Shown here piece after piece: positions 1 through 8,849 of a stretch of 64,000 bases of DNA. A model generated the notes under the pieces. It worked only from the letters and a program-made list of their open reading frames with translations, was not told the origin of the DNA and ran no database searches. How positions within the stretch are numbered: position 1 is the first letter of the stretch; each line of letters starts with the position of its first letter. A program made the position numbers and the translations under genes. This stretch comes from JADJNY01 sp046349615 (lineage in GTDB: Bacteria; Planctomycetota; UBA1135; GCA-002686595): the NCBI GenBank assembly GCA_046349615.1, contig JAXMBZ010000007.1:62001-126000 (forward strand), written 5' to 3'.

Positions 1-167
1 GCTACGGGGTCTCTTCGAGGATCGATGAAAACCGGGCGGGGAGCGCGTCCGCGCGCGGAACGAACCCTCGCGTCCCGGGCGCGCCGGGGACGATGAGGGG
101 CGAATAGGACACACAATCGATCGGGACGTGTCCAGGGGGCGGGCGCAGTTTTCTGCGCGGCCCCGCG

Positions 168-1796
168 TCAGCGGCGCTTTTTCTTCTTGTCCTTCTTCTT
201 GCCGCTCTGGCGCGTCGCGGAGGAGCCCATCGGCCGGCCGCCGCCGAAGAGGCCGCCCAGCCCGCCGCCGAGGAGCCCGCCGCCCCCCTTGGGCGCCTGG
301 GTCCACGCCGGCGGCCCACCGGCCGCGGGACCGTCGCCGCCGGGAGCTTCGGGGCCCCCGCCGAGGCCGCCGAGTCCGCCGAGCCCTCCAAGGCCGCCGA
401 GACCGCCGAGACCGCCCAGTCCACCGAGCCCGCCGGGCATCCCGCCGGTCTCGTTCATCTGCTTCAGGGCGGCGGCCTTCTCCTTCGCGCCGAGCTTGGC
501 GCCGAGGCCCATCTTGTTCAGCTGCTTCATCATCAAGCGCATCTCCTTGAAGCGCTTGAGGAGGTCGTTCACCGCGGCGATGTCCTGCCCCGCGCCCTTC
601 GCGATGCGGCGGCGGCGGCCCATGTCGAGGATCTCGGGCTGGAGGCGCTCGCGCGGCGTCATCGACGTGAACAGCGCCTCGAGGCGGTTCATCTGCTTGT
701 CGTCGATGTTGACCTGGTCGGCGAGGCCCGACATGCCCGGCATCATGCCGAGCACCTTCTTCATCGGCCCGAGTTTGCGCACCATGCGCAGCTGCGCGAG
801 CATGTCCTCGAGCGTGAAGCTGCCCATGACGAGCTTCTCGAAGCTGTCCTGGGCCTCCTTCTCGCTGATCGCGGACTGCGCCTTCTCGACGAGGCCGACG
901 ACGTCGCCCATCCCGAGGATGCGGCTCGCCATGCGCTCGACGTGGAACGTGTCGAGGTCGTCGATCTTCTCGCCGGTGCCGATGAAGAGGATCGGCTTGC
1001 CCGTGACGGCCTTGAGGCTGACGGCCGAACCGCCGCGCGCGTCGCCGTCGAGCTTGGTCAGGATCACGCCGCTGAGCGCGAGCGTGTCGTTGAACGCCTT
1101 CGCCGAGTTGACCGCGTCCTGGCCCGTCATCGCATCGACGACGAGCACGGTGTTCGTCGGACGCACGAGGTGCGCGATGTCGCGGACCTCGTCCATCAAC
1201 GCCTGGTCGACGTGCAAGCGGCCCGCGGTGTCGAGGATCACCATGTCCGCGCCGGCCATCTGCGCATACGCGACGCCCTGCTGGCAGAGCGCGGGCGGCG
1301 CGAGGCCTTCCTTGTGGAAGACCGGCACGTTGATCTGGCGGCCGAGCACCTTGAGCTGCTCGACGGCGGCCGGGCGCTTCACGTCCGCGGCGACGAGCAG
1401 CGGCCGGCGGCCGTGCTTGTCGCGCAGGAGCTTCGCGAGCTTGGCGCACGTCGTCGTCTTGCCCGCGCCTTGGAGGCCCGCCATGAGCACGATCGTCGGT
1501 CCGTTCTTCGCGAACTCGAGGCGCACGTCCTTCGGGCCCATCAACTGGACGAGCTCGTGGTGGAACGCCGCGACGAACTGCTGGCTCGCCTCGACGCCCT
1601 GGATGCGCCGCGCGCCGACGACGCGCTCCTTGACGCGCGCGGTGAAGTCCTGGACGACCTTGAAGTTGACGTCCGCCTCGAGGAGCGCCTGACGGACCGC
1701 GCGCAGGCCCTCTTCGATGTTGTCGTCGGTGAGCTCCTTCCGGTCGCGCAGGAAGGAGAAGGTCTGGGTGAGACGGTCGGTGAGGGTTTCGAACAT
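168..1796 (-). CDS. ffh: Signal recognition particle protein Ffh (SRP54)
   Basis: This is the GTPase that binds signal sequences on nascent chains together with SRP RNA and delivers ribosomes to FtsY at the membrane. The N domain starts MFETLTDRLTQ. The G domain has the P-loop GLQGAGKTTT, the DTAGR motif and TKLDGDARGG. The methionine-rich M domain follows (MMPGMSG, MRLMMKQLNKMG). The start chosen is the second ATG, because family proteins begin at MFE; 11 further residues upstream are also open. The product is about 542 residues, longer than the usual 450-480. The excess is a C-terminal tail of eight GGL units, a Gly/Pro-rich stretch and a lysine-rich end. The divergent neighbour is a DTW protein. 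Confidence 0.97.
   Translation of the reverse strand: MFETLTDRLTQTFSFLRDRKELTDDNIEEGLRAVRQALLEADVNFKVVQDFTARVKERVVGARRIQGVEASQQFVAAFHHELVQLMGPKDVRLEFAKNGPTIVLMAGLQGAGKTTTCAKLAKLLRDKHGRRPLLVAADVKRPAAVEQLKVLGRQINVPVFHKEGLAPPALCQQGVAYAQMAGADMVILDTAGRLHVDQALMDEVRDIAHLVRPTNTVLVVDAMTGQDAVNSAKAFNDTLALSGVILTKLDGDARGGSAVSLKAVTGKPILFIGTGEKIDDLDTFHVERMASRILGMGDVVGLVEKAQSAISEKEAQDSFEKLVMGSFTLEDMLAQLRMVRKLGPMKKVLGMMPGMSGLADQVNIDDKQMNRLEALFTSMTPRERLQPEILDMGRRRRIAKGAGQDIAAVNDLLKRFKEMRLMMKQLNKMGLGAKLGAKEKAAALKQMNETGGMPGGLGGLGGLGGLGGLGGLGGLGGLGGGPEAPGGDGPAAGGPPAWTQAPKGGGGLLGGGLGGLFGGGRPMGSSATRQSGKKKDKKKKRR
363..434 (-). repeat. Eight 9-bp units encoding (GGL)8 in the Ffh tail
   Basis: Eight consecutive Gly-Gly-Leu triplets are encoded by imperfect 9-bp units. 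Third bases vary between units, so the repeat is kept at protein level rather than being a fresh DNA expansion. It lies after the M domain, outside the conserved SRP54 fold. Confidence 0.9.
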
Positions 1797-1948
1797 GGGC
1801 GGTGCGCGGGAAGTCGCTCCTTCTACCACCCGTCCTCGCGCGCGTCGAGGCAGGGAAGGGCCCCGGACGGCCGCGCGGAGCGAGGAGCGCGCTCTCCGCC
1901 GGGGCGCGAGCGGCCGGCAGCGCCCGCTCCCTCGCTAGGATCGTCGCG

Positions 1949-2617
1949 ATGACCCCGCGCCCCTTCACGCGCCGCACGACGACGAAGTCCGGCAACGCGC
2001 CGCGCGCGCGCTGTCCCGCGTGCTTCCTGCAGCCGCGCCTGTGCGTGTGCGGCCTCCTCGCGCCGCTCGCGCTCGCGACGCGCGTCGTCGTGTTTCGGCA
2101 CCGGAAGGAGGTGCACAAGCCGACGAACACGGGCCGGCTCGCCGCGTTGTGCCTCGCGAACGCGGAGCTGCGCACGTTCGGCGGCCGCGACGAGCGCTTC
2201 GACGCGCGCGGGCTCGACGATCCCGAGCGGCGCGTGCTGCTCCTCTACCCGCGCGCGGACGCGCGCGTGCTCGAACGCGACGCGCTCGACGAACGCCCCG
2301 TGACGCTGCTCGTGCCCGACGCGGACTGGCGCCGCGCGCAGAAGCTCGCGCGCGGTGAGCCCGCGCTCGAGCGCGTCCCCGCGGTGTGCCTCGCGGACGG
2401 CGCGCCGAGCGAGTTCCGACTGCGCAAGCACCCCGACGCGCGCTACCTCTCGACGTTCGAGGGCATCGCGCGCGCGCTCGGCGTGCTCGAGGGCGACGCG
2501 GTGCGCGCGGAGCTCGAGCGCGTGTTCCGCGTGTTCGTCGACCGCGCGCTCTACCAGCGCGGACAACTCGCCGCGGAGCTCGTCACGGGCGGCGTGCCGC
2601 CGCGAGACGACGCGTAG
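1949..2617 (+). CDS. DTW-domain protein (tRNA-uridine aminocarboxypropyltransferase family)
   Basis: The DTW family (E. coli TapT/YfiP, human DTWD1/2) transfers the 3-amino-3-carboxypropyl group of SAM to uridine in tRNA, making acp3U. Visible signatures are the CPAC and CVC cysteines (C22, C25, C32, C34), HKPTNTGRL near residue 57, LLLYPR near 97, and VPDADW at 122-127, where the name motif DxTW reads D-A-D-W. The product is 222 residues. An upstream open frame continues without a stop, but the ATG at 1949 is chosen because the cysteine motif normally starts about 20 residues in and a TAGGAT box lies 8 bases upstream. The Thr-to-Asp change in the DTW motif is unusual, so catalysis is inferred from the family only. 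Confidence 0.85.
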   Translation: MTPRPFTRRTTTKSGNAPRARCPACFLQPRLCVCGLLAPLALATRVVVFRHRKEVHKPTNTGRLAALCLANAELRTFGGRDERFDARGLDDPERRVLLLYPRADARVLERDALDERPVTLLVPDADWRRAQKLARGEPALERVPAVCLADGAPSEFRLRKHPDARYLSTFEGIARALGVLEGDAVRAELERVFRVFVDRALYQRGQLAAELVTGGVPPRDDA

Positions 2618-2671
2618 TCCGCCGCACGTCGACTCGTGGTCCGCCGCGCGTGCCCGCGTCGGCGTCGGACG

Positions 2672-2715
2672 GGCGCGTTCCCGGCGAGCCCGCGAGCGTT
2701 CCCCGCGAACGCGCC
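2672..2715. terminator. Possible bidirectional terminator between convergent genes
   Basis: A 9-bp inverted repeat, GGCGCGTTC (2672-2680) and GAACGCGCC (2707-2715), lies in the gap between the DTW gene and the ygiQ-like gene. An alternative smaller hairpin (2696-2701 with 2707-2712) uses the same right arm. There is no T-tract. Confidence 0.35.
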
Positions 2716-2723
2716 GCGCGCGC

Positions 2724-4583
2724 TCACCCGCACGTGTCGAGGTCGAGCTCCGCCTCGCGCCCCGCGCGCGCGCGTTCGCGAGCGAGCGCCTTCTGATAGC
2801 GCTCGAAGAGGTCCTTCCGCCCCGCCGTGCGCAGCGCTTCCTCGACGAGCGGCCGCGACTCCGGCGCCTTCCAGCGCACGAGCGCCTTCTGTACGCGCCG
2901 CTCGCGCTCGCCGCGCGGCACGTGCAGTTCCTTCATCGTCATCGGGTCGAGCCCTGTGACGTACTGCACGCACGCGCGCGTCATCGGCAGTGGGATGAAC
3001 TCCTGCACCTGCTCGGGCGAATAGTTGCGGTCGAGCAGCTTCTCGAAGAGCGTCAATGCGTCTTCGAGGCTCGTCCCCGGGTGCCCGACGATGAAGTAAT
3101 TGACGAGGTGCTGGTCGCGCCCCATCTCCTTGCACTCGTCCTTGTAGTCGGCCTCGTACTGCTCGTAGACCTCGAAGCGCGGCTTGTTCATCGCCTCGAG
3201 CGTCGCGTCGCTCGCGTGCTCGGGAGCCAGCTTCATGCGCCCCGGCACGTGGTGCTTCACGAGGTCGTGGTGCAGCGGGAGCAGCTCGCCTTTCTTGTCG
3301 CGCAGCATGTCGTAGCGGATCCCGCTCGACACGAACGCATGTTTGACGCCCTTCGTCGTGCGCACGAGGCCGAGCAGACGGCGATAGCCCTCCGTCGTCT
3401 TGTCGAGGCGCAGCGCGGGGCACGGATCCGGCGTCAGGCAGTCGCGGCCGAGGCACGGCTCGCCCTTCTCGAGCAGCTTGCACCCGAGGCCCCACATGTT
3501 CGCGGTCGGGCCGCCGACGTCCGTGATCGTGCCGCGGAAGTCGTGCATCCCGGAGAGCGCCGCGGCCTCGCGCAGGATCGACGCTTCGCTGCGGCTCTGG
3601 ATCGAACGTCCTTGGTGGAACGTGATCGAGCAGAACGAGCAGTCCGCCATGCAGCCCCGGTGGGTGTTGATCGACCAGCGCACGGGCTCGAGCGCCGCGA
3701 TGCCGCCCGCGCGATCGTGATCGGGGTGCCACGCGCGCTGGAACGGGAGGTCGTAGAACGAGTCGACTTCCTCCTGCGACGCGGGCGCCATCGGCGGGTG
3801 CTGCACGACGAAGCGGTTCCCGTGGGCCTGCGCGACGGGCCGCGAGCTCGGGCTGTTCTCCTCGCGCACGCAGTGGAAGAGCTCGATCAAGCGGTGCGCG
3901 TCCTGCACGAGCTCCTCGTGCGACGGCGCGCTGCGCGCGTTCGCGGGCACGCGCTCCTTCGGCACGAGCTCGCACGTGCCCGCCATGCCGCCGAGCGACT
4001 CCCCGCGCGCGAGGCGCTCGGCGATCGCGACGATCTGCCGCTCGCCCATCCCCCACACGAGCAGGTCCGCCTTCGAGTCGACGAGGATCGACCGGCGCAG
4101 CTTCTCGTCCCAGTAGTCGAAGTACGCGAGGCGCCGCGGCCCCGCCTCGAGCCCGCCGACGATCACGGGCACGCCGGGGAAGTGGTGCCGCGCGAGCGCC
4201 GTGTACGCGATCGTCGCGCGGTTCGGACGGCCCGGCGTGCCGCCCGGACGGTAGACGTCGATGCGCCGCTTCTTCTTCGCGGCGGTGTAGTTCGTCACCA
4301 TCGAGTCGATGGTGCCCGCGCTGACGCCGACGAAGAGCCGCGGCGGCGGGAGGCGCGTCCAGCCGGAGCCGTCGGGTTCGAGCTCCGGCACGTCGAGGAT
4401 GCCGACGCGATAGCCGTGCGCTTCGAGCACGCGTCCGATCACCGCGACGCCGAACGAGGGATGATCGACGTAGCCGTCGCCCGTGACGAGCACGACGTCG
4501 AGCTCGGTCCAGCCGCGGAGTTCCATCTGCGCGCGCGTGCGCGGCAGGAACGCGGCGGGGTCGGCGGAGGTGGCGCGGCTCAT
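2724..4583 (-). CDS. YgiQ-family radical SAM protein
   Basis: This is a 619-residue member of the UPF0313/YgiQ family, whose substrate is unknown. The N-terminal part resembles a cobalamin-binding-like Rossmann region (VLVTGDGYVDHPSFGVAVIG, residues 31-50). The radical-SAM CxxxCxxC cluster is C311, C315 and C318 in RGCMADCSFCSITFHQG. The C-terminal half keeps family blocks such as VSSGIRYDML and KLAPEH. Family members are usually 600-740 residues, so this is full length. The second ATG (MSRATSADP) is preferred over one seven codons upstream, since both fit and the family N-terminus is variable. It is convergent with the DTW gene, and the next gene upstream on the same strand is the 41-residue basic protein. 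Confidence 0.93.
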   Translation of the reverse strand: MSRATSADPAAFLPRTRAQMELRGWTELDVVLVTGDGYVDHPSFGVAVIGRVLEAHGYRVGILDVPELEPDGSGWTRLPPPRLFVGVSAGTIDSMVTNYTAAKKKRRIDVYRPGGTPGRPNRATIAYTALARHHFPGVPVIVGGLEAGPRRLAYFDYWDEKLRRSILVDSKADLLVWGMGERQIVAIAERLARGESLGGMAGTCELVPKERVPANARSAPSHEELVQDAHRLIELFHCVREENSPSSRPVAQAHGNRFVVQHPPMAPASQEEVDSFYDLPFQRAWHPDHDRAGGIAALEPVRWSINTHRGCMADCSFCSITFHQGRSIQSRSEASILREAAALSGMHDFRGTITDVGGPTANMWGLGCKLLEKGEPCLGRDCLTPDPCPALRLDKTTEGYRRLLGLVRTTKGVKHAFVSSGIRYDMLRDKKGELLPLHHDLVKHHVPGRMKLAPEHASDATLEAMNKPRFEVYEQYEADYKDECKEMGRDQHLVNYFIVGHPGTSLEDALTLFEKLLDRNYSPEQVQEFIPLPMTRACVQYVTGLDPMTMKELHVPRGERERRVQKALVRWKAPESRPLVEEALRTAGRKDLFERYQKALARERARAGREAELDLDTCG

Positions 4584-4684
4584 GGGCTCCCTGGATACGC
4601 GCAACCGGACGTCGACGGAAGGGTGCGCGCGAGTTCCTTCACGCTCCGTCGCGCGCCCCGGGAACGAGCGTCTCGGGACGCGAG

Positions 4685-4729
4685 CAAAACGAAACCGCCC
4701 CGCGCGTCCCAGGGACGGCGCGGGAGCGG
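4685..4729 (-). terminator. Rho-independent-type terminator after the L34-like gene
   Basis: On the minus strand a long GC hairpin (arms 4695-4710 and 4712-4729, with small bulges) is followed by GGTTTCGTTTTGC, one of the few T-rich tails in the window. It lies 20-60 bases past the stop of the 41-residue gene. Confidence 0.65.
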
Positions 4730-4751
4730 CTTTCGACGCGATTCGGCGGGA

Positions 4752-4877
4752 TCAGAAGCTGCCGTGGCGCTTGCGCTGACGGCGATTCGTCTTGCGACCG
4801 CCCTTCGTCTGCTGGCGGGTGCGGTAGCCGGTCTGCTTCCGGTGCTTCGTGGTGGAGCTGCGGATCTTGGTATGCAT
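4752..4877 (-). CDS. Very small basic protein, probably ribosomal protein bL34-like
   Basis: This 41-residue protein begins MHTKIRSSTTKHRKQTGYRT and is strongly basic throughout. The segment KHRKQTGYRTRQQTKGGRK and the trailing RRQRKRHG follow the bL34 pattern (K-R-K-x-x-G-F/Y-R-x-R, then T-x-G-G-R, then RR-x-K-G), although the usual N-terminal MKRTFQPS is absent. A role as a core or accessory part of the large ribosomal subunit is therefore inferred. It stands alone, with a GGTAGACT box about 50 bases upstream (4926-4933) and its own terminator. bL34 normally sits beside rnpA, which is not here. Alternative: another small RNA-binding ribosome-associated protein. Confidence 0.6.
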   Translation of the reverse strand: MHTKIRSSTTKHRKQTGYRTRQQTKGGRKTNRRQRKRHGSF

Positions 4878-4972
4878 GGAGAGGTCTCGTCCGGCGGGGC
4901 GCCGGGCTGGGTTCGAGGGGCGGAGAGTCTACCGTCGCGCTCGCGCGGCGCCAGACCCCGGGAACGGTCGGG

Positions 4973-5782
4973 TCAACCGCCCTTCTCCGGCTTGCCGCCG
5001 GTCGGCGGACGGCCCGGTGCGCCTCGAGCGGGGCGCGCTCCGCCCATGCCCGGGCCCATCGGCGCGTCGCGCATCGGGTCGAACGGCTTCTCGGTGAAGT
5101 CCTTCGGCACGTCGTAGAGCCCGGGCGCGGGCTCCTTCGTCTCGACGGCGGTGACCTCCTCGCGCGACTTGAGCTCGCTGCCCATCATCTTCTGCGTGCG
5201 CTCGGCGAGGACGACCACGCCGTCGATCTTCTTCATCTCCGCGGCCATCGGCGCCGCCATCGGGCTGATCGAGAGCATCGACTCGGAGAGCCCGCGGAGC
5301 GCCGTCAGGTCGACCGCGACGTCCTTCGTCGCCCAGAGTTCCTGCGTGAAGCCGGAGCCCATCGGGCCGGTCATCGTCAGCGTGTAGCGCGTCGCGGTCC
5401 AGTCCTTGATCTTCTTCGTCTCGGTCGTCGGCGTGACCGTGAACTTGATCTGCGCGAACATCGGTTCGAGCATCTTCGCCGTCTCCGGCGGCATGGACTT
5501 CGACACGTCGAACGGCAGGTCGACGACGGAGTACGTCTTCGCCTTGAGGTCGAGCGTGTAGAGCTTCTTCTGGTCGGCGCGCACGATCGTGACGTGGTCG
5601 CCCTCCTCGACGCGCAGCTTGTCCTGCGCGATCCAGGTGACCTCGGTCGAGTCCTGCGCGGGTTGTTCGCGACCCATCATCGAGGTCGCGTCGGTGTGCT
5701 TCGTCTTCGTGAGGACGACGTCCGCGCACCAGGCGTGGGCGGCGAGGAGTGTGAGCGCTGCGAGGGAGAGGAATCGCTTCAT
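4973..5782 (-). CDS. Secreted protein resembling DUF4412
   Basis: The product has 269 residues and an N-terminal signal peptide (MKRFLSLAALTLLAAHAWCA). The mature part is built of short alternating beta strands (RVEEGDHVTIVRADQKKLYT, then AKTYSVVDLP), a pattern seen in periplasmic DUF4412 or LolA-like barrels that bind lipid or small hydrophobic ligands. It ends in a Gly/Pro/Arg-rich tail. No catalytic motif is visible. It lies downstream of fumC on the same strand, separated by a hairpin, so it is probably a separate transcript. The function is unknown. Confidence 0.8.
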   Translation of the reverse strand: MKRFLSLAALTLLAAHAWCADVVLTKTKHTDATSMMGREQPAQDSTEVTWIAQDKLRVEEGDHVTIVRADQKKLYTLDLKAKTYSVVDLPFDVSKSMPPETAKMLEPMFAQIKFTVTPTTETKKIKDWTATRYTLTMTGPMGSGFTQELWATKDVAVDLTALRGLSESMLSISPMAAPMAAEMKKIDGVVVLAERTQKMMGSELKSREEVTAVETKEPAPGLYDVPKDFTEKPFDPMRDAPMGPGMGGARPARGAPGRPPTGGKPEKGG

Positions 5783-5823
5783 GAGAGCCTCGTGTGGGTT
5801 CGGGTTGGGACGCCCGGGAAGCT

Positions 5824-5864
5824 AGCGACCCGGCCCCGCGTTTTCGATGCGGTGCCGGGTCGCT
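5824..5864 (-). terminator. Hairpin after fumC
   Basis: An 11-bp perfect inverted repeat, AGCGACCCGGC (5824-5834) and GCCGGGTCGCT (5854-5864), contains an inner 4-bp stem. It lies 19 bases past the fumC stop. There is no clear T-tract. It probably ends the fumC message and also sits upstream of the next gene. Confidence 0.6.
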
Positions 5865-5882
5865 CGGGAAACACAGCGCGGA

Positions 5883-7349
<1,467 letters not shown>

Positions 7350-7471
7350 GGCGGGGTGGTCGCGCCCGGCGCTGGCGCGACCCGCGCGAGCCCGGAGGCG
7401 AGCGCGGGATCGTAGCGGGCGGGCGCGCGCGCGTCTCCCCTACGAAGAGCGCACGCGAGGCCCGCGTCGAT

Positions 7472-8365
7472 TCAGCGGCGATCCTTGAACGCCCGCAGTG
7501 CGTTCCAGGCGAGGCGCTGCGCGAGCGTTTCGCGCGTCGGATACGCCGTGCGGTAGACCGCGGTCAGCGCCTGGATCTCGGCGAGCGGGATCGGCTCTCC
7601 CGCGCGGCGGCGCCAGCGACCGTAGTCCGCGCGGCTGCGCGCTCCGATCGCCGGACCGTACGTCCAAGCCCAGACCTCCTGCAGCGCGGCGAAGTGTTGC
7701 GCGAGGGCGAGCCAATACGCGCTCCGTCCCGTGCGCACGCGCGCCGCGTTCCAAGCGAACTCGGCGAACGTGTGGAAGAGCCACCCATCGGGCTCGCAGT
7801 TGAGCGCGTCCGCGAGCGTGCGTTCGATCGGCCGTCTCGGAGCAGCGGGCGGCGGCGGCAGGAAGCCGAGCGCGCCCGACGCGAAACGCGCGAAGACGAG
7901 CTCGAGGTCGAGGCTCGGCAGGTCGCCGCTCGGCGGGTAGACGCGGTCGAAGATCCGCTCCTGGTACTCGGCCATGCGGACGATCGCGCGGTCGAGGTCG
8001 AGGTGGTGCGCGCGCAACACCTGCTCCTCGTGCTCGAGCAACTCCGGCGCGGCGGGGAGCTCCCCCGCGTCGCAGTAACGCTCGACGCGGTCGAGCACGG
8101 CGCGCCCGAGCACCGCGGCGACGAGCCCGAACAGACTCGGCGGGAACGGACACTCGGGCATCCGCTCGAGGAAGAGGCGCTTCGCCTCGATTCCGAGCGC
8201 GGTAGTCGTCTTCGGGTCGTCGAGCGCCGCGCGCAGTTCAGGGAACGTCCACGCGTCGTAGCGGACGAAGAAGCGCCGTTCGGAGCTCGCGAGCACGCGC
8301 TCGTCGAGCGCGCGGGACTGGAGCAGGGCGACGATCGGCGAAGGCGGCGGGCTGGAGGAAGTCAT
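7472..8365 (-). CDS. Uncharacterised protein, last gene of sigma/kinase operon
   Basis: The product has 297 residues, no signal peptide and no recognisable domain. It is rich in Arg, Ala and aromatic residues and predicted largely helical. Repeated acidic/aromatic stretches such as DAWTFPELRAALDDP and LEHEEQVLRAHHLDLDRAI look like a soluble helical bundle. It starts 52 bases after the preceding gene on the same strand and is the fourth gene of the run sigma factor, kinase, small unknown, this gene. This position suggests that it is a regulated output or a kinase substrate, but only by context. Confidence 0.7.
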   Translation of the reverse strand: MTSSSPPPSPIVALLQSRALDERVLASSERRFFVRYDAWTFPELRAALDDPKTTTALGIEAKRLFLERMPECPFPPSLFGLVAAVLGRAVLDRVERYCDAGELPAAPELLEHEEQVLRAHHLDLDRAIVRMAEYQERIFDRVYPPSGDLPSLDLELVFARFASGALGFLPPPPAAPRRPIERTLADALNCEPDGWLFHTFAEFAWNAARVRTGRSAYWLALAQHFAALQEVWAWTYGPAIGARSRADYGRWRRRAGEPIPLAEIQALTAVYRTAYPTRETLAQRLAWNALRAFKDRR

Positions 8366-8417
8366 CGTGCTGACCTCGAGGGAGCGGAGGGGTGGACGGG
8401 AGCGGCTCGACGAGGGT

Positions 8418-8822
8418 TCACGGCTCCGGGGCGATCACGCTGGCCCAAGACCACGTCCCGTCGTTCGCCTGGGAGGCGCACAAGGCGATCGGCGTGGTCG
8501 AACCGCTGCGCGGGTGCACCACGTTGTCCGGCGTTTCGTCCCAGTCGCCGCTCGTGGTCATCTCGGAGTTGGTCACGATCATCGCCGTCGGCCCCGTGTA
8601 CCCGGGAATCCCCGCGAGGTAGCTCGACAGCGCGACGCCCAACTTGCGCATGCGGTCGGTCTGCGTCGACCCCGTGATCGTCTCCGTGTGACCGTTCAGA
8701 GCGGTGACGAAGGCTGCGAGGTCGGCGAGGGAGATCTTGACGATGGTGAAGCCGGAGGGCGGGACCGGGGCGCTCGAGTCGGAGACGACGGCGGCGCTGC
8801 ATTGATACGTGACGGTGGTCAT
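8418..8822 (-). CDS. Uncharacterised 134-residue protein of sigma/kinase operon
   Basis: This small protein is rich in Ser and Thr, with Thr-rich TTVTYQCSAAVVSDSS at the N-terminus and a central helix SLADLAAFVTALNG. It has two cysteines (positions 8 and about 116) and no signal peptide or membrane segment. It begins 27 bases after the kinase stop, so it is probably cotranscribed. The Ser/Thr richness would suit a phosphorylation target of the adjacent kinase, but nothing in the sequence shows this. Confidence 0.6.
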   Translation of the reverse strand: MTTVTYQCSAAVVSDSSAPVPPSGFTIVKISLADLAAFVTALNGHTETITGSTQTDRMRKLGVALSSYLAGIPGYTGPTAMIVTNSEMTTSGDWDETPDNVVHPRSGSTTPIALCASQANDGTWSWASVIAPEP

Positions 8823-8849
8823 GGTGCGAGAACAGGGGAAGTGGAGCGG

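Noticed and set aside
363..434. CRISPR-like or phase-variable repeat
   Set aside because: There are no spacers, and the 9-bp units encode a Gly-Gly-Leu tail with synonymous variation.
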